From: Vandammella animalimorsus
GTDB lineage: Bacteria > Pseudomonadota > Gammaproteobacteria > Burkholderiales > Burkholderiaceae_C
Assembly (NCBI RefSeq): GCF_002285285.1
Contig: NZ_NSJF01000008.1
Location: 38,626-102,625 of the forward strand
Length of the DNA stretch: 64,000 bases
Direction of reading: 5' to 3'
The notes under the pieces were generated by a model that saw only the letters and a list, made by a program, of their open reading frames with translations, was not told where the DNA came from and searched no databases. Shown here piece by piece: positions 8,660-18,446 of this stretch. How positions within the stretch are numbered: the stretch's first letter is position 1; each line of letters begins with the position of its first letter. The position numbers and the translations under genes were made by a program.

Positions 8660-10753
8660 TCAGGCGTCAGCGCCAGGGGCCCGGCCTGGCTGGCTGGCCG
8701 GGGGCGTGGCCGGCTGTGCCTGGGTCAAGGCCTTGAGCAAGTCGCCGGAGGGGGCGCCGCCGCCGGTGAACTTTTGCAGCAGGTCGTGGATGATGGGGCT
8801 TTTGCCCGCCGCGCCTTCGAGGAATTTGCCCATGGACAGGCCGCTGGCGAATTTGTCGAAGAACGCGCCTTCGCCGCCAACGATGTCGATGTTGGCCTTG
8901 GACAGCGCCGAGGACAGCACCTCGGCCTGCTCGCGCGCGATGTGCTTGCTGGCCTCGATGCCGGCAATGGCCTGCTCGAAGCTCTTTTCCAGTTGCATGC
9001 GGAACTCCTCGTGCGCGCGGGCGGTGTCGCCCAGTTGGCCCAGGGTGGCGAATTTCTCGGCCAGGCCCTTGGCTTCGGCCATGAGTTTTTCCAGCAGCAC
9101 AGCGGCCTCGGCATTGCCCACTTCGCTGGTGACCTTGGCGCGCGCCAGGCCTTGCTCCTGCTCGCCCTTGGCGATGGCAATGAGCTTTTCGGCTTCCACC
9201 TTGGCTTCGGCCAAGCCCTGCTTTTCGACGGCATCGGCCCTGGCGTCGATCACGCGCGCTTCGGCCAGGCCTTTTTCTTCCAGGCCCTTGGCCTCGGCCA
9301 TGAGCTGCTCGGCAGTGACCTTGGCTTGCGCCAGGCCTTCTTTTTCCAGCGCGGCGGCGGCCACTTCGCGCACGCGGGCATCGGCCAGGCCGGGGGCGGC
9401 GCGCTCGGCCTGCACGCCTTCGGCCAGGCGCTTCTTGGCCTCGGCCTGTTGCGTGGCCGCTTCCAGCTCGGCCTGGGCGACGACGGTGATTTCCACGGCC
9501 TTGTGGCGCGAGGCGGCCTCATCGGCCTCGGCTTTTTTCACCTGCTTGACCAGGGCCTCTTCGGCTTCGGCCTGGGCTTGCAGCACGGCCACTTGCTTGA
9601 GGCGGTCGGCTTCGGAGACCTGGCGCACTTCCTTGATGCGCTCTTCTTCCTGGGCGACGGTTTTCTCCACCGCCACGCGCTCGCGCACGACGTTGGCGAT
9701 GTGGGCTTTTTCCACTTCCAGGGCTTTTTCCTTCTCGATGCGTTGCAGCTCGACTTCGCGCTCGCGCGAGACGATTTCCAGATCGCGCGCGCGGGTGACT
9801 TTTTCCGCTTCGATGACCACGGCCCTCTGGCGGTTTTGCTGGGCCACTTCCACTTCGCGCAGGCGGTTTTCCTCGCGGATGTCCACTTGCTCCTGCGTGG
9901 CGATGCGGGCCTGCTCGGCCTTGAGGCGCTCTTCTTCCTGCACCTTGCGGGTTTCGGCCTCTTCGCGCGCCTGGATGGTGGCGATTTCGCGCTTTTGGCG
10001 CGCCTCGGCGTCGGCCTGTTGGCGCTCCAGCGCCAGCAGGGCCTCCTTGGTTTCGACGTTCTTCTTGGTGATGGCCATTTCCTCGTTGCGCTCGAGTTCG
10101 TTGGTCACCACGTTTTGCGCCGCTGTCAGCTCGGTGATCTTGCGGATGCCTTCGGCGTCCAGGATGTTGTGGGGGTCCAGCGCGGCCTTGGGGGTTTGCT
10201 CCAGGTAGTCGATGGCCACGTCTTCGAGCGCGTAGCCATTGAGGTCTTCGCCGATCACTTGCACGATGCGGTCGCGGAACTCCTGGCGGTTCTCGAACAG
10301 TTTGACGAACTCGATTTGCTTGCCCACGGTCTTGAGCGCCTCGGAGAACTTGGCGTTGAACAGCTCGTTGACGGCGGCTTTGTCCGAGGCGCGATCGACG
10401 CCGATGGACTTGGCGACCTTGAGCACATCCTCGGGCGTTTCATTGACGCGCAGGTAAAAGGCCACGGTGATGTCGGCGCGCATGTTGTCCTTGCAGATCA
10501 GCCCTTCCTTGCCGCGGCGGTCCACCTCCAGCGTGATGAGGGAGATCTTCATGAACTCCTTCTTGTGGATCACCGGATACACCAGGCCGCCTGTGAATTT
10601 GACCTTGGGCGTGGAGCTCATGTCGTTGATGATCAGCGCCGTGCCCTGCGGCACTTTGACGTAGAAGGCTTTGAACATCGCCAGCAAGGCGACGACGATG
10701 ACGACGACGACGCCAATGCCCAGCAGCAGGGGCATGATCCAGGCCAAGTTCAT
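8660..10753 (-). CDS. Flotillin family (SPFH/Band 7) membrane protein, YqiK-like
   Basis: The protein has 697 residues. One N-terminal membrane helix (about residues 4-28) is followed by a Band 7/SPFH domain (about 30-210, with AFYVKVPQGTALIIND and DNMRADITVAFYLRVN). A very long alanine/glutamate-rich coiled coil follows (about 225-590) with flotillin-type repeats such as AEARQKREIATIQAREEAE and GLAEAKVEAEKLIAIAKGE. Flotillins scaffold ordered membrane microdomains. The gene directly follows the YqiJ-like gene; YqiJ-YqiK pairs are a recognised arrangement in Enterobacteria. Length and architecture match bacterial flotillins. Confidence 0.9.
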   Translation of the reverse strand: MNLAWIMPLLLGIGVVVVIVVALLAMFKAFYVKVPQGTALIINDMSSTPKVKFTGGLVYPVIHKKEFMKISLITLEVDRRGKEGLICKDNMRADITVAFYLRVNETPEDVLKVAKSIGVDRASDKAAVNELFNAKFSEALKTVGKQIEFVKLFENRQEFRDRIVQVIGEDLNGYALEDVAIDYLEQTPKAALDPHNILDAEGIRKITELTAAQNVVTNELERNEEMAITKKNVETKEALLALERQQADAEARQKREIATIQAREEAETRKVQEEERLKAEQARIATQEQVDIREENRLREVEVAQQNRQRAVVIEAEKVTRARDLEIVSREREVELQRIEKEKALEVEKAHIANVVRERVAVEKTVAQEEERIKEVRQVSEADRLKQVAVLQAQAEAEEALVKQVKKAEADEAASRHKAVEITVVAQAELEAATQQAEAKKRLAEGVQAERAAPGLADARVREVAAAALEKEGLAQAKVTAEQLMAEAKGLEEKGLAEARVIDARADAVEKQGLAEAKVEAEKLIAIAKGEQEQGLARAKVTSEVGNAEAAVLLEKLMAEAKGLAEKFATLGQLGDTARAHEEFRMQLEKSFEQAIAGIEASKHIAREQAEVLSSALSKANIDIVGGEGAFFDKFASGLSMGKFLEGAAGKSPIIHDLLQKFTGGGAPSGDLLKALTQAQPATPPASQPGRAPGADA

Positions 10754-10810
10754 CGGTGTTCTCCCAGGGGTGTGTGGTGTGTGAAAGGAAAGGGGGCGGC
10801 GCAGGGTGGC

Positions 10811-11461
10811 TTATTGCGATGCACCGGTGTTGAATTCTTCTTCGGAAACGACGCGCCAGGCGCGCTGCTCGGGCAGCGGCTCGATCAGCACCACGCGGCT
10901 GCCGCGCGGCAGCTCATCGCCATGGGTGCGGATTTGCAGCACCAGGCCCGCGCCGCCATCGTCCACGGCGGCATAACCGCTTTGGGCATTGACGCTGGCG
11001 CTGCGCACCACGCCCACGCGGCCGAGCAAGGTTTTGGGTTCTTCCTGCGGGATCTTGCGCAGCAGGGCGCGCACGGGCTTGAGCGCCAGGCTGGTCAGCG
11101 CAATGGCGGCCAGGCTGGCGGCGGCAAACACCGCTGCGCCCAGCGCGAAATGCACGGCAGGGTGGCCCAGCAGCGGCAGCGCAATCAAAACGGCAAAGTA
11201 GCTGGCCAGCCAGCCAAAGAGCACGATGAGGCTGAGGATGACGGTCAGCGGCACGCCGCCCAGCCCCAGGCGCGAGAGCAGGCCGGCCAGCGCGCCGGCA
11301 TCGGCGCCGTCCAGCCCGTCGGCGTCGAAGAACAGGCTGTCGAGCACTTCGGTCTCCAGCAGGCCCAGGGCCACGACCAGCCAATACAGCACGACCACGG
11401 CCAGCAGAACGCTGAAAACCACGGTGGGAAAGCCAGTGACGATCTGCAAAAAGCTGTGCAT
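10811..11461 (-). CDS. YqiJ-like inner membrane protein with OB-fold domain
   Basis: The start at ATG 11461 (MHSFLQIVTGFPTVVFSVLL) gives 216 residues; 48 upstream in-frame codons have no membrane-protein character and were excluded. Two or three membrane helices occupy residues 8-130. They are followed by a C-terminal OB-fold-like domain (about 145-210: TLLGRVGVVRSASVNAQSGYAAVDDGG ends in VVLIEPLPEQRAWRVVSEEEF). NfeD/YqiJ proteins are partners of flotillins, and here the gene lies 57 bp upstream of the flotillin gene on the same strand. It is therefore best read as the flotillin partner of this operon. Confidence 0.8.
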   Translation of the reverse strand: MHSFLQIVTGFPTVVFSVLLAVVVLYWLVVALGLLETEVLDSLFFDADGLDGADAGALAGLLSRLGLGGVPLTVILSLIVLFGWLASYFAVLIALPLLGHPAVHFALGAAVFAAASLAAIALTSLALKPVRALLRKIPQEEPKTLLGRVGVVRSASVNAQSGYAAVDDGGAGLVLQIRTHGDELPRGSRVVLIEPLPEQRAWRVVSEEEFNTGASQ

Positions 11462-11601
11462 GCGAACCTCTTGGGCGGGAGCTGTGTGGGACGGCTGGTG
11501 GGCGCACCGCGCGGCCATGCCGCTGGCGCGGACACAAGGCTGGGATTTTCGCGCGCTTTGGGCGCTAAGGGCCGGGGGCAAGGCCCCCGACAGGGCCTGG
11601 T

Positions 11602-12327
11602 TCAATCGTTTTGGCTGGCAGGGCTGGCCGCCGGCTGCCCGCCGCGCTGGGCCTTGAGCCGCGCCAGCACGCTGCTGGCGCTGTGCGCGTCGGGGCTGAT
11701 GCCAGCCTGACGCAGGCGGGCATCGAGAGCGTCTTCGGCGTTTTCCTGGGCCAGCTCTGCGGCTGCCTGCAGCCGCGCGCCGCGCTCGGCCTGTTTTTGC
11801 TTGATGCGCTCCAGCGAATCCAGCGCGGTTTGCACGCGCGACTGCCCGCCGCTGTAGCGTTCGGCCACGGTGGCCTGGGCGCGCTGCACGTTTTCCGTGG
11901 CCTTGACGGTGTCGGCCTGTTGCTTCAGCCGCCGGATGTGCGCCTCGGCCTGGGCAATGGCCTGGCGCAGCTGGCTGGCGCTGTGGGCGAATTGCTCGGC
12001 CTGGGCCTGCTCCTCGTCGCGCACGGTCTCCAGCGAGGCGATCTTGCCCGCCACCTCCAAGGCCAGGGCTTCGTCGCTGCCATCGAGCGCCTTGACGGCA
12101 TAGCCCTCGTATTCAGCGATTTTCTTGGCGCTTTGCTCCAGCTTGCCGCGCGCCAGCTTCTCCTTGGCGATGATCTCGGCCAGCGCCTCCTTGCTCTTGC
12201 GCAGGTCGGCGTCGGCGTCGCGGATCTCCTGATCCAGAATGCGCAGCGCCTGGCCATCGACCAGGGCCTGGCCGGCTTCATGGGCGCCGCCGCGCAGCGC
12301 TGTGATGAGTTTGTTCCATACCGACAT
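11602..12327 (-). CDS. PspA/IM30 family protein (phage-shock-type membrane stress protein)
   Basis: The ATG at 12327 is preceded by AGGAGGAGA, a strong ribosome-binding site, and gives 241 residues. The protein is almost entirely helical coiled coil, with PspA-like N-terminus ([20 protein letters not shown]) and central heptads. PspA proteins polymerise on stressed membranes and help maintain the proton-motive force. This copy belongs to the YjfJ branch, judging by its neighbour, the DUF2170 (YjfI-like) gene 47 bp upstream. No pspB, pspC or pspF homologue is present nearby. Confidence 0.87.
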   Translation of the reverse strand: MSVWNKLITALRGGAHEAGQALVDGQALRILDQEIRDADADLRKSKEALAEIIAKEKLARGKLEQSAKKIAEYEGYAVKALDGSDEALALEVAGKIASLETVRDEEQAQAEQFAHSASQLRQAIAQAEAHIRRLKQQADTVKATENVQRAQATVAERYSGGQSRVQTALDSLERIKQKQAERGARLQAAAELAQENAEDALDARLRQAGISPDAHSASSVLARLKAQRGGQPAASPASQND

Positions 12328-12374
12328 GGTGGTCTCCTCCTTGCTCAGTGAAAAGGGGTTACAGGGGCGGGCCA

Positions 12375-13007
12375 TCAACCCGCAGCCTGTTGCGCGGCCG
12401 GGCGCAGCAGCGGCTCGAAGGCCTCGGTCATCTGGATGACGTTGTCTGCCAGGGTTTCGATTTCATACAGCACGTTGGCCAGCGAGGCGGCGGCGCTGAG
12501 CGCGCCAAAGACGATGTAGCCATCTTGGCCGTCGGCAAAGCGCTCGATGGCCACCGTGGCCAGTGGGAACACCTTTTGAGCGCGCAGCACCTGCTCGTTG
12601 AAGGCAGCGCGATCTGCGATGTGCTCGATTGGCCACAGGTAGGCCTCAATCACGATCTGCCCGCCAGCAACTGCCAGAAACAGCGGCAGCTGGCCGTAAT
12701 CGTGCATGGTGATCAGGATGCTGGCCTCTGCGCCTTCGAGCAGCTCCAGCGTGGCATTGCCGCTGGCGGCCCAGTCGCTGTCCAGCATGGACTGGTGCAA
12801 GGCGTGGATGGTCCAGGGTGTTGCCGTGTTCATGATGCCCTCCTTGATGCTTGTCTGCGCGCCGCGTGGCAGGCGCATCTGTTTTTCCAATGCCAGCAGG
12901 TCTTGCGCGTATTCGGGCAGAACCCACAGCTCCTTCTTGACCAAGCCTTTCTCGCGCAGGCGCTGGCGATGCAAGCGCTGGTAGTAGGCCGACGACTTTC
13001 TTTCCAT
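12375..13007 (-). CDS. YjfI-like DUF2170 family protein
   Basis: The start at ATG 13007 ([21 protein letters not shown]) gives 210 residues; the 34 codons before it are AT-rich and look like promoter DNA. The first ~65 residues are basic and helical. The rest (about 85-205) matches the DUF2170 family: [27 protein letters not shown] and [22 protein letters not shown] (shown here in part). E. coli YjfI stands next to the PspA paralogue YjfJ, the same pairing as here. It is the first gene of the operon. The biochemical role of DUF2170 is not established. Confidence 0.8.
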   Translation of the reverse strand: MERKSSAYYQRLHRQRLREKGLVKKELWVLPEYAQDLLALEKQMRLPRGAQTSIKEGIMNTATPWTIHALHQSMLDSDWAASGNATLELLEGAEASILITMHDYGQLPLFLAVAGGQIVIEAYLWPIEHIADRAAFNEQVLRAQKVFPLATVAIERFADGQDGYIVFGALSAAASLANVLYEIETLADNVIQMTEAFEPLLRPAAQQAAG

Positions 13008-13073
13008 GTGATGGATTTTATTGTCTTTACATGTGAAGTCAATCGAGTTTGTGCCGGATTTGGAGGGTGTTTG

Positions 13074-13110
13074 ATTTATTTTTTCTATCCAAGAAATGAA
13101 TTTGCTCAAT
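13074..13110 (+). promoter_or_regulatory. Possible OxyR site upstream of ahpC
   Basis: The tetramers ATTT, CTAT, ATGA and CAAT are spaced by exactly 7 bases each. They match 11 of 16 positions of the OxyR pattern ATAG-N7-CTAT-N7-ATAG-N7-CTAT and end right at the predicted -35 box of ahpC, which is where OxyR normally binds. The match is imperfect, so this is a suggestion only. The site could also be shared with the divergent PspA operon. Confidence 0.35.
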
Positions 13111-13139
13111 TTGATCTATTGCGTTGCAGGCCGTACACT
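13111..13139 (+). promoter_or_regulatory. Predicted sigma-70 promoter of ahpC
   Basis: TTGATC (13111-13116) and TACACT (13134-13139) are separated by 17 bp, about 43 bp upstream of the ahpC start. The spacing and both hexamers fit a housekeeping promoter. Confidence 0.55.
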
Positions 13140-13181
13140 TCGACCCATCATTGTTCACCTGCAAACGTAAGAGGTATTTCC

Positions 13182-13745
13182 ATGGCAAAGGTCAACACCC
13201 CCATCAAGCCTTTCAAGGCCACCGCCTACCGCAATGGCCAGTTCGTCGACATCACCGAGAAGGACGTGCTGGGCAAGTGGGCAGTGTTTTTCTTCTACCC
13301 CGCTGACTTCACTTTCGTCTGCCCCACTGAGCTGGGTGACGTGGCCGACAAGTACGAAGAGCTGCAAAAGCTCGGCGTCGAAGTGTTCTCCGTCTCGACC
13401 GACACGCATTTCACGCACAAGGCCTGGCACGATACGTCCGACACCATCGGCAAGATCAACTACTACATGGTGGGCGACCAGACCTTCCAACTGGCCAACA
13501 ACTTTGATGTGCTGCGCGAAGGCCAGGGCTTGGCCGACCGTGCCACCTTCATCGTCGATCCGCAGGGCGTGATCCAGGCGGTGGAAATCACCGCCGAAGG
13601 CATTGGCCGCGACGCCGAAGACCTGCTGCGCAAGATCAAGGCCGCCCAGTACGTGGCCGCCCACCCGGGCGAAGTCTGCCCGGCCAAGTGGAAGGAAGGC
13701 GACAAGACTCTGGCCCCTTCGCTGGATCTGGTCGGCAAGATCTAA
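13182..13745 (+). CDS. ahpC: Alkyl hydroperoxide reductase subunit C (2-Cys peroxiredoxin)
   Basis: The protein has 187 residues, the usual AhpC length. The peroxidatic cysteine is Cys47 in [16 protein letters not shown] and the resolving cysteine is Cys166 in [10 protein letters not shown]. AhpC reduces hydrogen peroxide, organic peroxides and peroxynitrite in the cytoplasm and is re-reduced by AhpF, encoded just downstream. A hairpin terminator separates the two genes, so ahpC can be made in excess of ahpF. A promoter with a possible OxyR site lies upstream. Confidence 0.96.
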   Translation: MAKVNTPIKPFKATAYRNGQFVDITEKDVLGKWAVFFFYPADFTFVCPTELGDVADKYEELQKLGVEVFSVSTDTHFTHKAWHDTSDTIGKINYYMVGDQTFQLANNFDVLREGQGLADRATFIVDPQGVIQAVEITAEGIGRDAEDLLRKIKAAQYVAAHPGEVCPAKWKEGDKTLAPSLDLVGKI

Positions 13746-13806
13746 GCGCCTGCTCGCGCTGCGCGCCGGCGCCCTGGCCCCCATCGGCCAGGCCCGGCCA
13801 CCGTCA

Positions 13807-13844
13807 AGCCCCGAGACCTCGTGCGGGTGCTCGGGCTTTTTTTT
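13807..13844 (+). terminator. Rho-independent terminator between ahpC and ahpF
   Basis: AGCCCCGAG pairs with CTCGGGCT (one bulged C) and is followed by a run of eight T. It lies 61 bp after the ahpC stop. It probably lets only part of transcription reach ahpF. Confidence 0.85.
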
Positions 13845-13889
13845 GCCCAATTTCTCATACAAGAACCGTTGATCAGGAGGAAATGAACC

Positions 13890-15443
13890 ATGTTGGACGA
13901 CGCACTCAAAACCCAGTTGAAAGCCTATCTGGAGCGCCTGACCCGGCCCGTGGAGCTGGTGGCCACGCTCGACGACAGCCAGGGTGGGCGCGACATGCGC
14001 GCGCTGCTGGAGCAGATTGCCGAGCAAAGCGACAAGATCAGCCTGCGCACCGATGGCAGCGATGCGCGCGTGCCTTCGTTCCTGATCACCAACCCCGGTG
14101 TGGACAGCGGCTTGCGCTTTGCCGGCGTGCCGCTGGGGCATGAGTTCACCTCGCTGGTGCTGGCGCTGCTGCAGGTCGGCGGCCACCCCTCGAAAGAGCC
14201 CGAGCAGCTGCAGCAGCAAATCCGCGACATCAACGGCCGCTTTCACTTCGAGACCTATTACTCGATCACCTGCCACAACTGCCCGGACGTGATCCAGGCG
14301 CTGAACCTGATGGCGGTGCTCAACCCCAACATCACGCACACGGCCATCGACGGGGCGCTCTACCAGCAGGAGATCGAAGACAAGCAAATCATGGGCGTGC
14401 CCACGGTGTTCCTCAATGGCCAGCACTTCGGCCAGGGGCGCATGGCGTTGGCCGAAATCGTGGCGCGCATTGACGACAGCGCCGCAGAAAAGGCCGCGCA
14501 GGAAATCAGCAGCAAGGAGCCGTTTGACGTGCTCATCGTCGGCGGCGGCCCCGCTGGCGCGGCCGCCGGCGTGTATGCCGCGCGCAAGGGCATCCGCACC
14601 GGCATTGCGGCCCAGCGCTTTGGTGGCCAGGTGCTCGACACCATGGACATCGAGAACTACATCTCCGTGCGCAAGACCGAAGGCCCGCAGTTCGCGGCGG
14701 CGCTGGAGGCGCACGTCAAGGACTACGACGTGGACATCATGAACCTGCAAACTGCCAGCAAGCTGGTGCCGCCCAGCGCGCCGGGCGGGTTGATCGAGGT
14801 GCAGTTCGAAAGCGGCGCGCGCTTGCAGGCCAAGACCGTCATCCTCTCCACCGGCGCGCGCTGGCGCGCCATGGGCGTGCCCGGTGAGGAGGAGTACCGC
14901 ACCAAGGGCGTGACCTTCTGCCCGCACTGCGACGGCCCGCTGTTCAAGGGCAAGCGCATTGCCGTCATCGGCGGCGGCAACTCTGGCGTTGAGGCCGCCA
15001 TCGACCTGGCCGGCATTGTCGAGCACGTCACTTTGCTGGAGTTCGCCCCTCAGCTGCGCGCCGACGACGTGCTGCAGAAGAAGCTGCGCTCGCTGCCCAA
15101 TGTCGAGGTGCTGCTCAACGCCCAGACCACGCAGGTGCAGGGCCAGGGCGGCAAGGTCAACGCTTTGGCGTACAAGAATCGCGAGACAGGCGCCGAAAGC
15201 ACGCTGGCGCTGGAGGGTATCTTCGTGCAGATCGGGCTGCTGCCCAATACCGACTGGCTCAAGGGTACGCTGGAGCTCTCGCCCATGGGTGAGATCGTCG
15301 TCGACGCCCATGGCCGCACCAGCATCCCTGGGGTGTTCGCCGCAGGCGATTGCACCACCGTGCCCTACAAGCAAATCGTCATCGCCGCAGGGGATGGCGC
15401 CAAGGCCGCATTGAGCGCCTTTGACCATCTGATCCGCTCGTGA
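13890..15443 (+). CDS. ahpF: Alkyl hydroperoxide reductase subunit F (flavoprotein disulfide reductase)
   Basis: The protein has 517 residues, close to the ~520 of the family. The N-terminal domain has two thioredoxin folds with the redox pair Cys128/Cys131 (CHNC). An FAD site follows ([14 protein letters not shown], about 214-227), then the second redox pair Cys344/Cys347 (CPHC), an NAD(P)H-binding motif ([19 protein letters not shown]) and the C-terminal [15 protein letters not shown]. AhpF passes electrons from NADH to AhpC. The ATG is preceded by AGGAGG, a near-perfect ribosome-binding site. Confidence 0.96.
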   Translation: MLDDALKTQLKAYLERLTRPVELVATLDDSQGGRDMRALLEQIAEQSDKISLRTDGSDARVPSFLITNPGVDSGLRFAGVPLGHEFTSLVLALLQVGGHPSKEPEQLQQQIRDINGRFHFETYYSITCHNCPDVIQALNLMAVLNPNITHTAIDGALYQQEIEDKQIMGVPTVFLNGQHFGQGRMALAEIVARIDDSAAEKAAQEISSKEPFDVLIVGGGPAGAAAGVYAARKGIRTGIAAQRFGGQVLDTMDIENYISVRKTEGPQFAAALEAHVKDYDVDIMNLQTASKLVPPSAPGGLIEVQFESGARLQAKTVILSTGARWRAMGVPGEEEYRTKGVTFCPHCDGPLFKGKRIAVIGGGNSGVEAAIDLAGIVEHVTLLEFAPQLRADDVLQKKLRSLPNVEVLLNAQTTQVQGQGGKVNALAYKNRETGAESTLALEGIFVQIGLLPNTDWLKGTLELSPMGEIVVDAHGRTSIPGVFAAGDCTTVPYKQIVIAAGDGAKAALSAFDHLIRS

Positions 15444-15490
15444 TCGACCCACGCCCTGGCCCGGTGCGGGCCAGGGCGCCATGCAAAAAG

Positions 15491-15524
15491 CGCCAGCGGC
15501 ATGTACAGCCGCTGGCGTTTTTTT
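15491..15524 (+). terminator. Rho-independent terminator after ahpF
   Basis: CGCCAGCGGC (15491-15500) and GCCGCTGGCG (15508-15517) form a perfect 10-bp stem with a 7-base loop, followed by seven T. Read from the other strand, it can also stop transcription arriving from nrdE. Confidence 0.92.
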
Positions 15525-15553
15525 ATGTTCAGAGCCCAAATCGCTTAGGGCGT

Positions 15554-15563
15554 GAACAGGTTC
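15554..15563 (-). repeat. Solo end of the stop-codon-associated repeat, after nrdE
   Basis: On the minus strand the nrdE stop TAA is followed directly by GAACCTGTTC, the same 10 bases that begin the 163-bp element at 60641. Only this short end is present; alone it would be chance, but four other copies in this window sit in the same position relative to a stop codon. Confidence 0.4.
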
Positions 15564-17810
15564 TTACAGCGTGCAGGAGACGCAGCCTTCGACCTCCGTG
15601 CCCTCCAGCGCCATCTGGCGCAGGCGGATGTAGTAAATGGTCTTGATGCCCTTGCGCCAGGCGTAGATCTGCGCCTTGTTCACATCGCGCGTGGTGGCGG
15701 TGTCGCGGAAGAACAGCGTCAGCGACAGGCCCTGGTCCACGTGGCGCGTGGCGGCGGCGTAGGTGTCGATGATTTTCTCCGGGCCGATTTCGTAGGCATC
15801 CTGGTAGTACTGCAGGTTGTCCTGCGCCAGGTAGGGCGCGGGGTAGTACACGCGGCCGACCTTGCCTTCCTTGCGGATCTCGATCTTGGCGACGATGGGA
15901 TGGATGCTGCTGGTGGAGTTGTTGATGTAGGAGATCGAGCCGGTGGGCGGGATGGCCTGCAGGTTCTGGTTGTAGATGCCGTGCTGTTGGATGCTGGCCT
16001 TGAGGGCTTTCCAGTCCTCCTGCGTGGGGATGGCGATGCCGGCCTGCTCGAACAGTTGGCGCACGCGGGCGGTCTTGGGCTCCCACTTCTGGAAGATGTA
16101 TTTGTCGAAATACTCGCCGCTGGCGTACTTGGAGTCCTTGAAGCCCTTGAAGGTCTTGCCGGTCTCGATGGCCAGTTGGTTGGAGGCGCGCAGCGCGTGG
16201 TAGGTGATGGTGTAGAAGTAGATGTCGGTGAAGTCGATGCCTTCTTCACTGCCGTAGAAGATTTTTTCGCGCGCCAGGTAGCCGTGCAGGTTCATCTGCC
16301 CCAGGCCGATGGCGTGCGAGTCGTCATTGCCCTTGGCGATGGAGGGCACGCAGCGGATGTCGCTCATGTCGGAGACGGCCGTCAGCGCGCGGATGGCCAT
16401 CTCCACCGTCTTGGCGAAGTCGGGCGAATCCATGGTCTTGGCGATGTTCAGGCTGCCCAGGTTGCAGGAGATGTCCTTGCCAATGCTCTCGTAACCCAGG
16501 TCGTCCACGTAGTGCGAAGGCTCGTTGACCTGCAGGATCTCCGAGCACAGGTTGCTCATGTTGACGCGCCCCTTGATGGGGTTGGCGCGGTTGACCGTGT
16601 CCTCGAACATGATGTAGGGGTAGCCCGATTCGAACTGGATCTCGGCCAGGGTCTGGAAGAACTCGCGCGCGTTGATCTTCTTCTTGCGGATGCGCGGGTC
16701 GTCCACCATCTCGCGGTATTTCTCGGTGACGGAAATGTCGGCCATGGGCTGGCCATAGACGCGCTCGATGTCGTAGGGCGAGAACAAATACATGTCCTCG
16801 TTGTTCTTGGCCAGCTCGAAGGTGATGTCGGGGATGACCACGCCCAGCGACAAGGTCTTGATGCGGATTTTCTCGTCGGCGTTCTCGCGCTTGGTGTCCA
16901 GAAAGCGCAGGATGTCCGGGTGGTGGGCGTTGAGGTACACCGCCCCCGCGCCCTGGCGCGCGCCCAGTTGGTTGGCGTAGGAAAAGGCGTCTTCCAGCAG
17001 CTTCATGATCGGGATCACACCCGAGGACTGGTTCTCGATGTGCTTGATGGGCGCGCCCGCCTCGCGGATGTTGCTCAGGCAAAAGGCCACGCCGCCGCCG
17101 CGCTTGGACAGTTGCAGCGCCGAGTTGATGGAGCGGCCGATGGACTCCATGTTGTCCTCGATGCGCAGCAAAAAGCACGAGACCAGCTCGCCGCGCTGGC
17201 GCTTGCCGCAGTTGAGGAAGGTCGGCGTGGCCGGCTGAAAGCGTCCGCTGATGATCTCGTGCATCAGCTCCATGGCCATGGCCTCGTCGCCGCGCGCCAG
17301 CGTCAGCGCCACCATGCACACGCGGTCTTCGTAGCGCTCCAGATAGCGTTTGCCGTCAAAGGTTTTCAGCGTGTAGCTGGTGTAGTACTTGAAGGCGCCC
17401 AGAAAGGTTGGGAAGCGGAATTTGTGCGCATAGGCCGCATCCCAGAGCTTTTGCAAAAAGGCAAAGTCGTACTGCGCCAGCACCTGGCCCTCGTAATAGC
17501 CTTTCTCCACCAGGTAATCGAGCTTTTCCTTCAGGTTGTGGAAAAACACCGTGTTCTGGTTCACGTGCTGCAAGAAGTACTGCCGCGCGGCCAGCCGGTC
17601 CTTGTCCAACTGGATTTCCCCATTGGGCCCGAACAGGTTGAGCATGGCGTTGAGCGCGTGGTAGTCCAGCTCCAGCTCTTCCTTGGTGGCCGCCGGCGCC
17701 TTGTGCACTGGCGTAGCCTGCAGCGGCACCTTGGGCTGGGGCGGCTGGGCGGCGGAGGCCTGTGTCTTGGGGGCTGGGGCGTAGGCGGTCTCGGTAGAGG
17801 TGGCTGACAT
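15564..17810 (-). CDS. nrdE: Class Ib ribonucleoside-diphosphate reductase, large subunit
   Basis: The start at ATG 17810 ([12 protein letters not shown]) gives 748 residues; the first ~45 are a disordered Ala/Pro extension not common in NrdE. The active-site region shows [12 protein letters not shown], and the C-terminal redox tail ends in GCVSCTL, typical of NrdE. The enzyme reduces ribonucleoside diphosphates to deoxy forms and needs NrdF for its radical, NrdI to activate it and NrdH as electron donor. nrdI and nrdH lie upstream in the same operon, but nrdF, usually next, is absent; the operon ends here. Confidence 0.92.
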   Translation of the reverse strand: MSATSTETAYAPAPKTQASAAQPPQPKVPLQATPVHKAPAATKEELELDYHALNAMLNLFGPNGEIQLDKDRLAARQYFLQHVNQNTVFFHNLKEKLDYLVEKGYYEGQVLAQYDFAFLQKLWDAAYAHKFRFPTFLGAFKYYTSYTLKTFDGKRYLERYEDRVCMVALTLARGDEAMAMELMHEIISGRFQPATPTFLNCGKRQRGELVSCFLLRIEDNMESIGRSINSALQLSKRGGGVAFCLSNIREAGAPIKHIENQSSGVIPIMKLLEDAFSYANQLGARQGAGAVYLNAHHPDILRFLDTKRENADEKIRIKTLSLGVVIPDITFELAKNNEDMYLFSPYDIERVYGQPMADISVTEKYREMVDDPRIRKKKINAREFFQTLAEIQFESGYPYIMFEDTVNRANPIKGRVNMSNLCSEILQVNEPSHYVDDLGYESIGKDISCNLGSLNIAKTMDSPDFAKTVEMAIRALTAVSDMSDIRCVPSIAKGNDDSHAIGLGQMNLHGYLAREKIFYGSEEGIDFTDIYFYTITYHALRASNQLAIETGKTFKGFKDSKYASGEYFDKYIFQKWEPKTARVRQLFEQAGIAIPTQEDWKALKASIQQHGIYNQNLQAIPPTGSISYINNSTSSIHPIVAKIEIRKEGKVGRVYYPAPYLAQDNLQYYQDAYEIGPEKIIDTYAAATRHVDQGLSLTLFFRDTATTRDVNKAQIYAWRKGIKTIYYIRLRQMALEGTEVEGCVSCTL

Positions 17811-17910
17811 GGCGGGCTCGGCGGGAAAGAGGGTCAAACAGGAATCAACAAAAAAGAAAAGATCGGCGGGTGATGCGCCCAGCGCGGCCTCAGAGCGCAT
17901 GGCCGCTGGG

Positions 17911-18357
17911 CTACGGGTGCGAGGCTGGTTCAGGCGCGGGCTCAGGTTCAGACGGCTGGGCCGCCTGCTGCAAAAAGGCACTGATGCCCTGGCGCACGCG
18001 CTGCACATCGTCGCTGGTGCCCAGCAGCTCGAACTTGTAGAGCAGCGGCACCTGGCATTTTTGCGCCACCACCGCCCCGGCCAGCCCGTAGGCCGTGCCG
18101 AAATTGGTATTGCCTGCAGCGATCACGCCGCGCAGCAGGCGGCGGTTCTCAGGCTGGTTCAAAAACGCAATGACGGGCTTGGGTACGGCCCCCTTGAGGC
18201 TGCCGCCGCCGTAAGTGGGCACGACCAGCACATAGGGTCCGCTGGCCTGGAACTGCTCGGCCTGCGCCACCTTCAAGGGAATGCGCTGCGCGGGCAATGC
18301 CAGCTTCTCGACGAAGCGGTGCGTGTTCTCTGAAACGCTGGAGAAGTAAACGATCAT
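17911..18357 (-). CDS. nrdI: NrdI flavodoxin-like activator of class Ib ribonucleotide reductase
   Basis: The protein has 148 residues. It has a flavodoxin-like start ([19 protein letters not shown]), where [10 protein letters not shown] binds the FMN phosphate, and the NrdI motif VPTYGGGS. NrdI supplies oxidant to assemble the dimanganese-tyrosyl radical in NrdF. The last ~15 residues are a Glu/Pro/Ala tail. The gene lies between nrdH and nrdE; the 89-bp gap to nrdH carries a repeat end. Confidence 0.92.
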   Translation of the reverse strand: MIVYFSSVSENTHRFVEKLALPAQRIPLKVAQAEQFQASGPYVLVVPTYGGGSLKGAVPKPVIAFLNQPENRRLLRGVIAAGNTNFGTAYGLAGAVVAQKCQVPLLYKFELLGTSDDVQRVRQGISAFLQQAAQPSEPEPAPEPASHP

Positions 18358-18426
18358 GCAGCAACGGCAATGCGGTCATGGCGGCCAGGAGTGCAGGCCG
18401 GGGCGCAAGGCTGGCGCAGCAGCGCC

Positions 18427-18444
18427 GAGATTTTGAACAGGCTC
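18427..18444 (-). repeat. Solo end of the stop-codon-associated repeat, after nrdH
   Basis: The sequence on the minus strand is GAGCCTGTTCAAAATCTC, 17 of 18 bases identical to the terminal repeat of the element at 60641-60803. It begins two bases after the nrdH stop codon, inside the nrdH-nrdI gap. No matching opposite end is present in the gap. Confidence 0.65.
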
Positions 18445-18446
18445 TC

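Noticed and set aside
2256..10208. A very long plus-strand open frame (2,650 codons) opposite the ATPase, pilin-like and flotillin genes
   Set aside because: It lies antisense to three well-supported genes and arises from high GC codon bias, which removes stop codons on the opposite strand. Its translation has no recognisable domains.
8552..11710. A 1,052-codon plus-strand frame opposite flotillin and the YqiJ-like gene
   Set aside because: Antisense to supported genes, with low-complexity translation rich in His, Gly and Leu.
15552..17807. A 751-codon plus-strand frame opposite nrdE
   Set aside because: The minus strand encodes a clear NrdE protein; the plus frame is its shadow.
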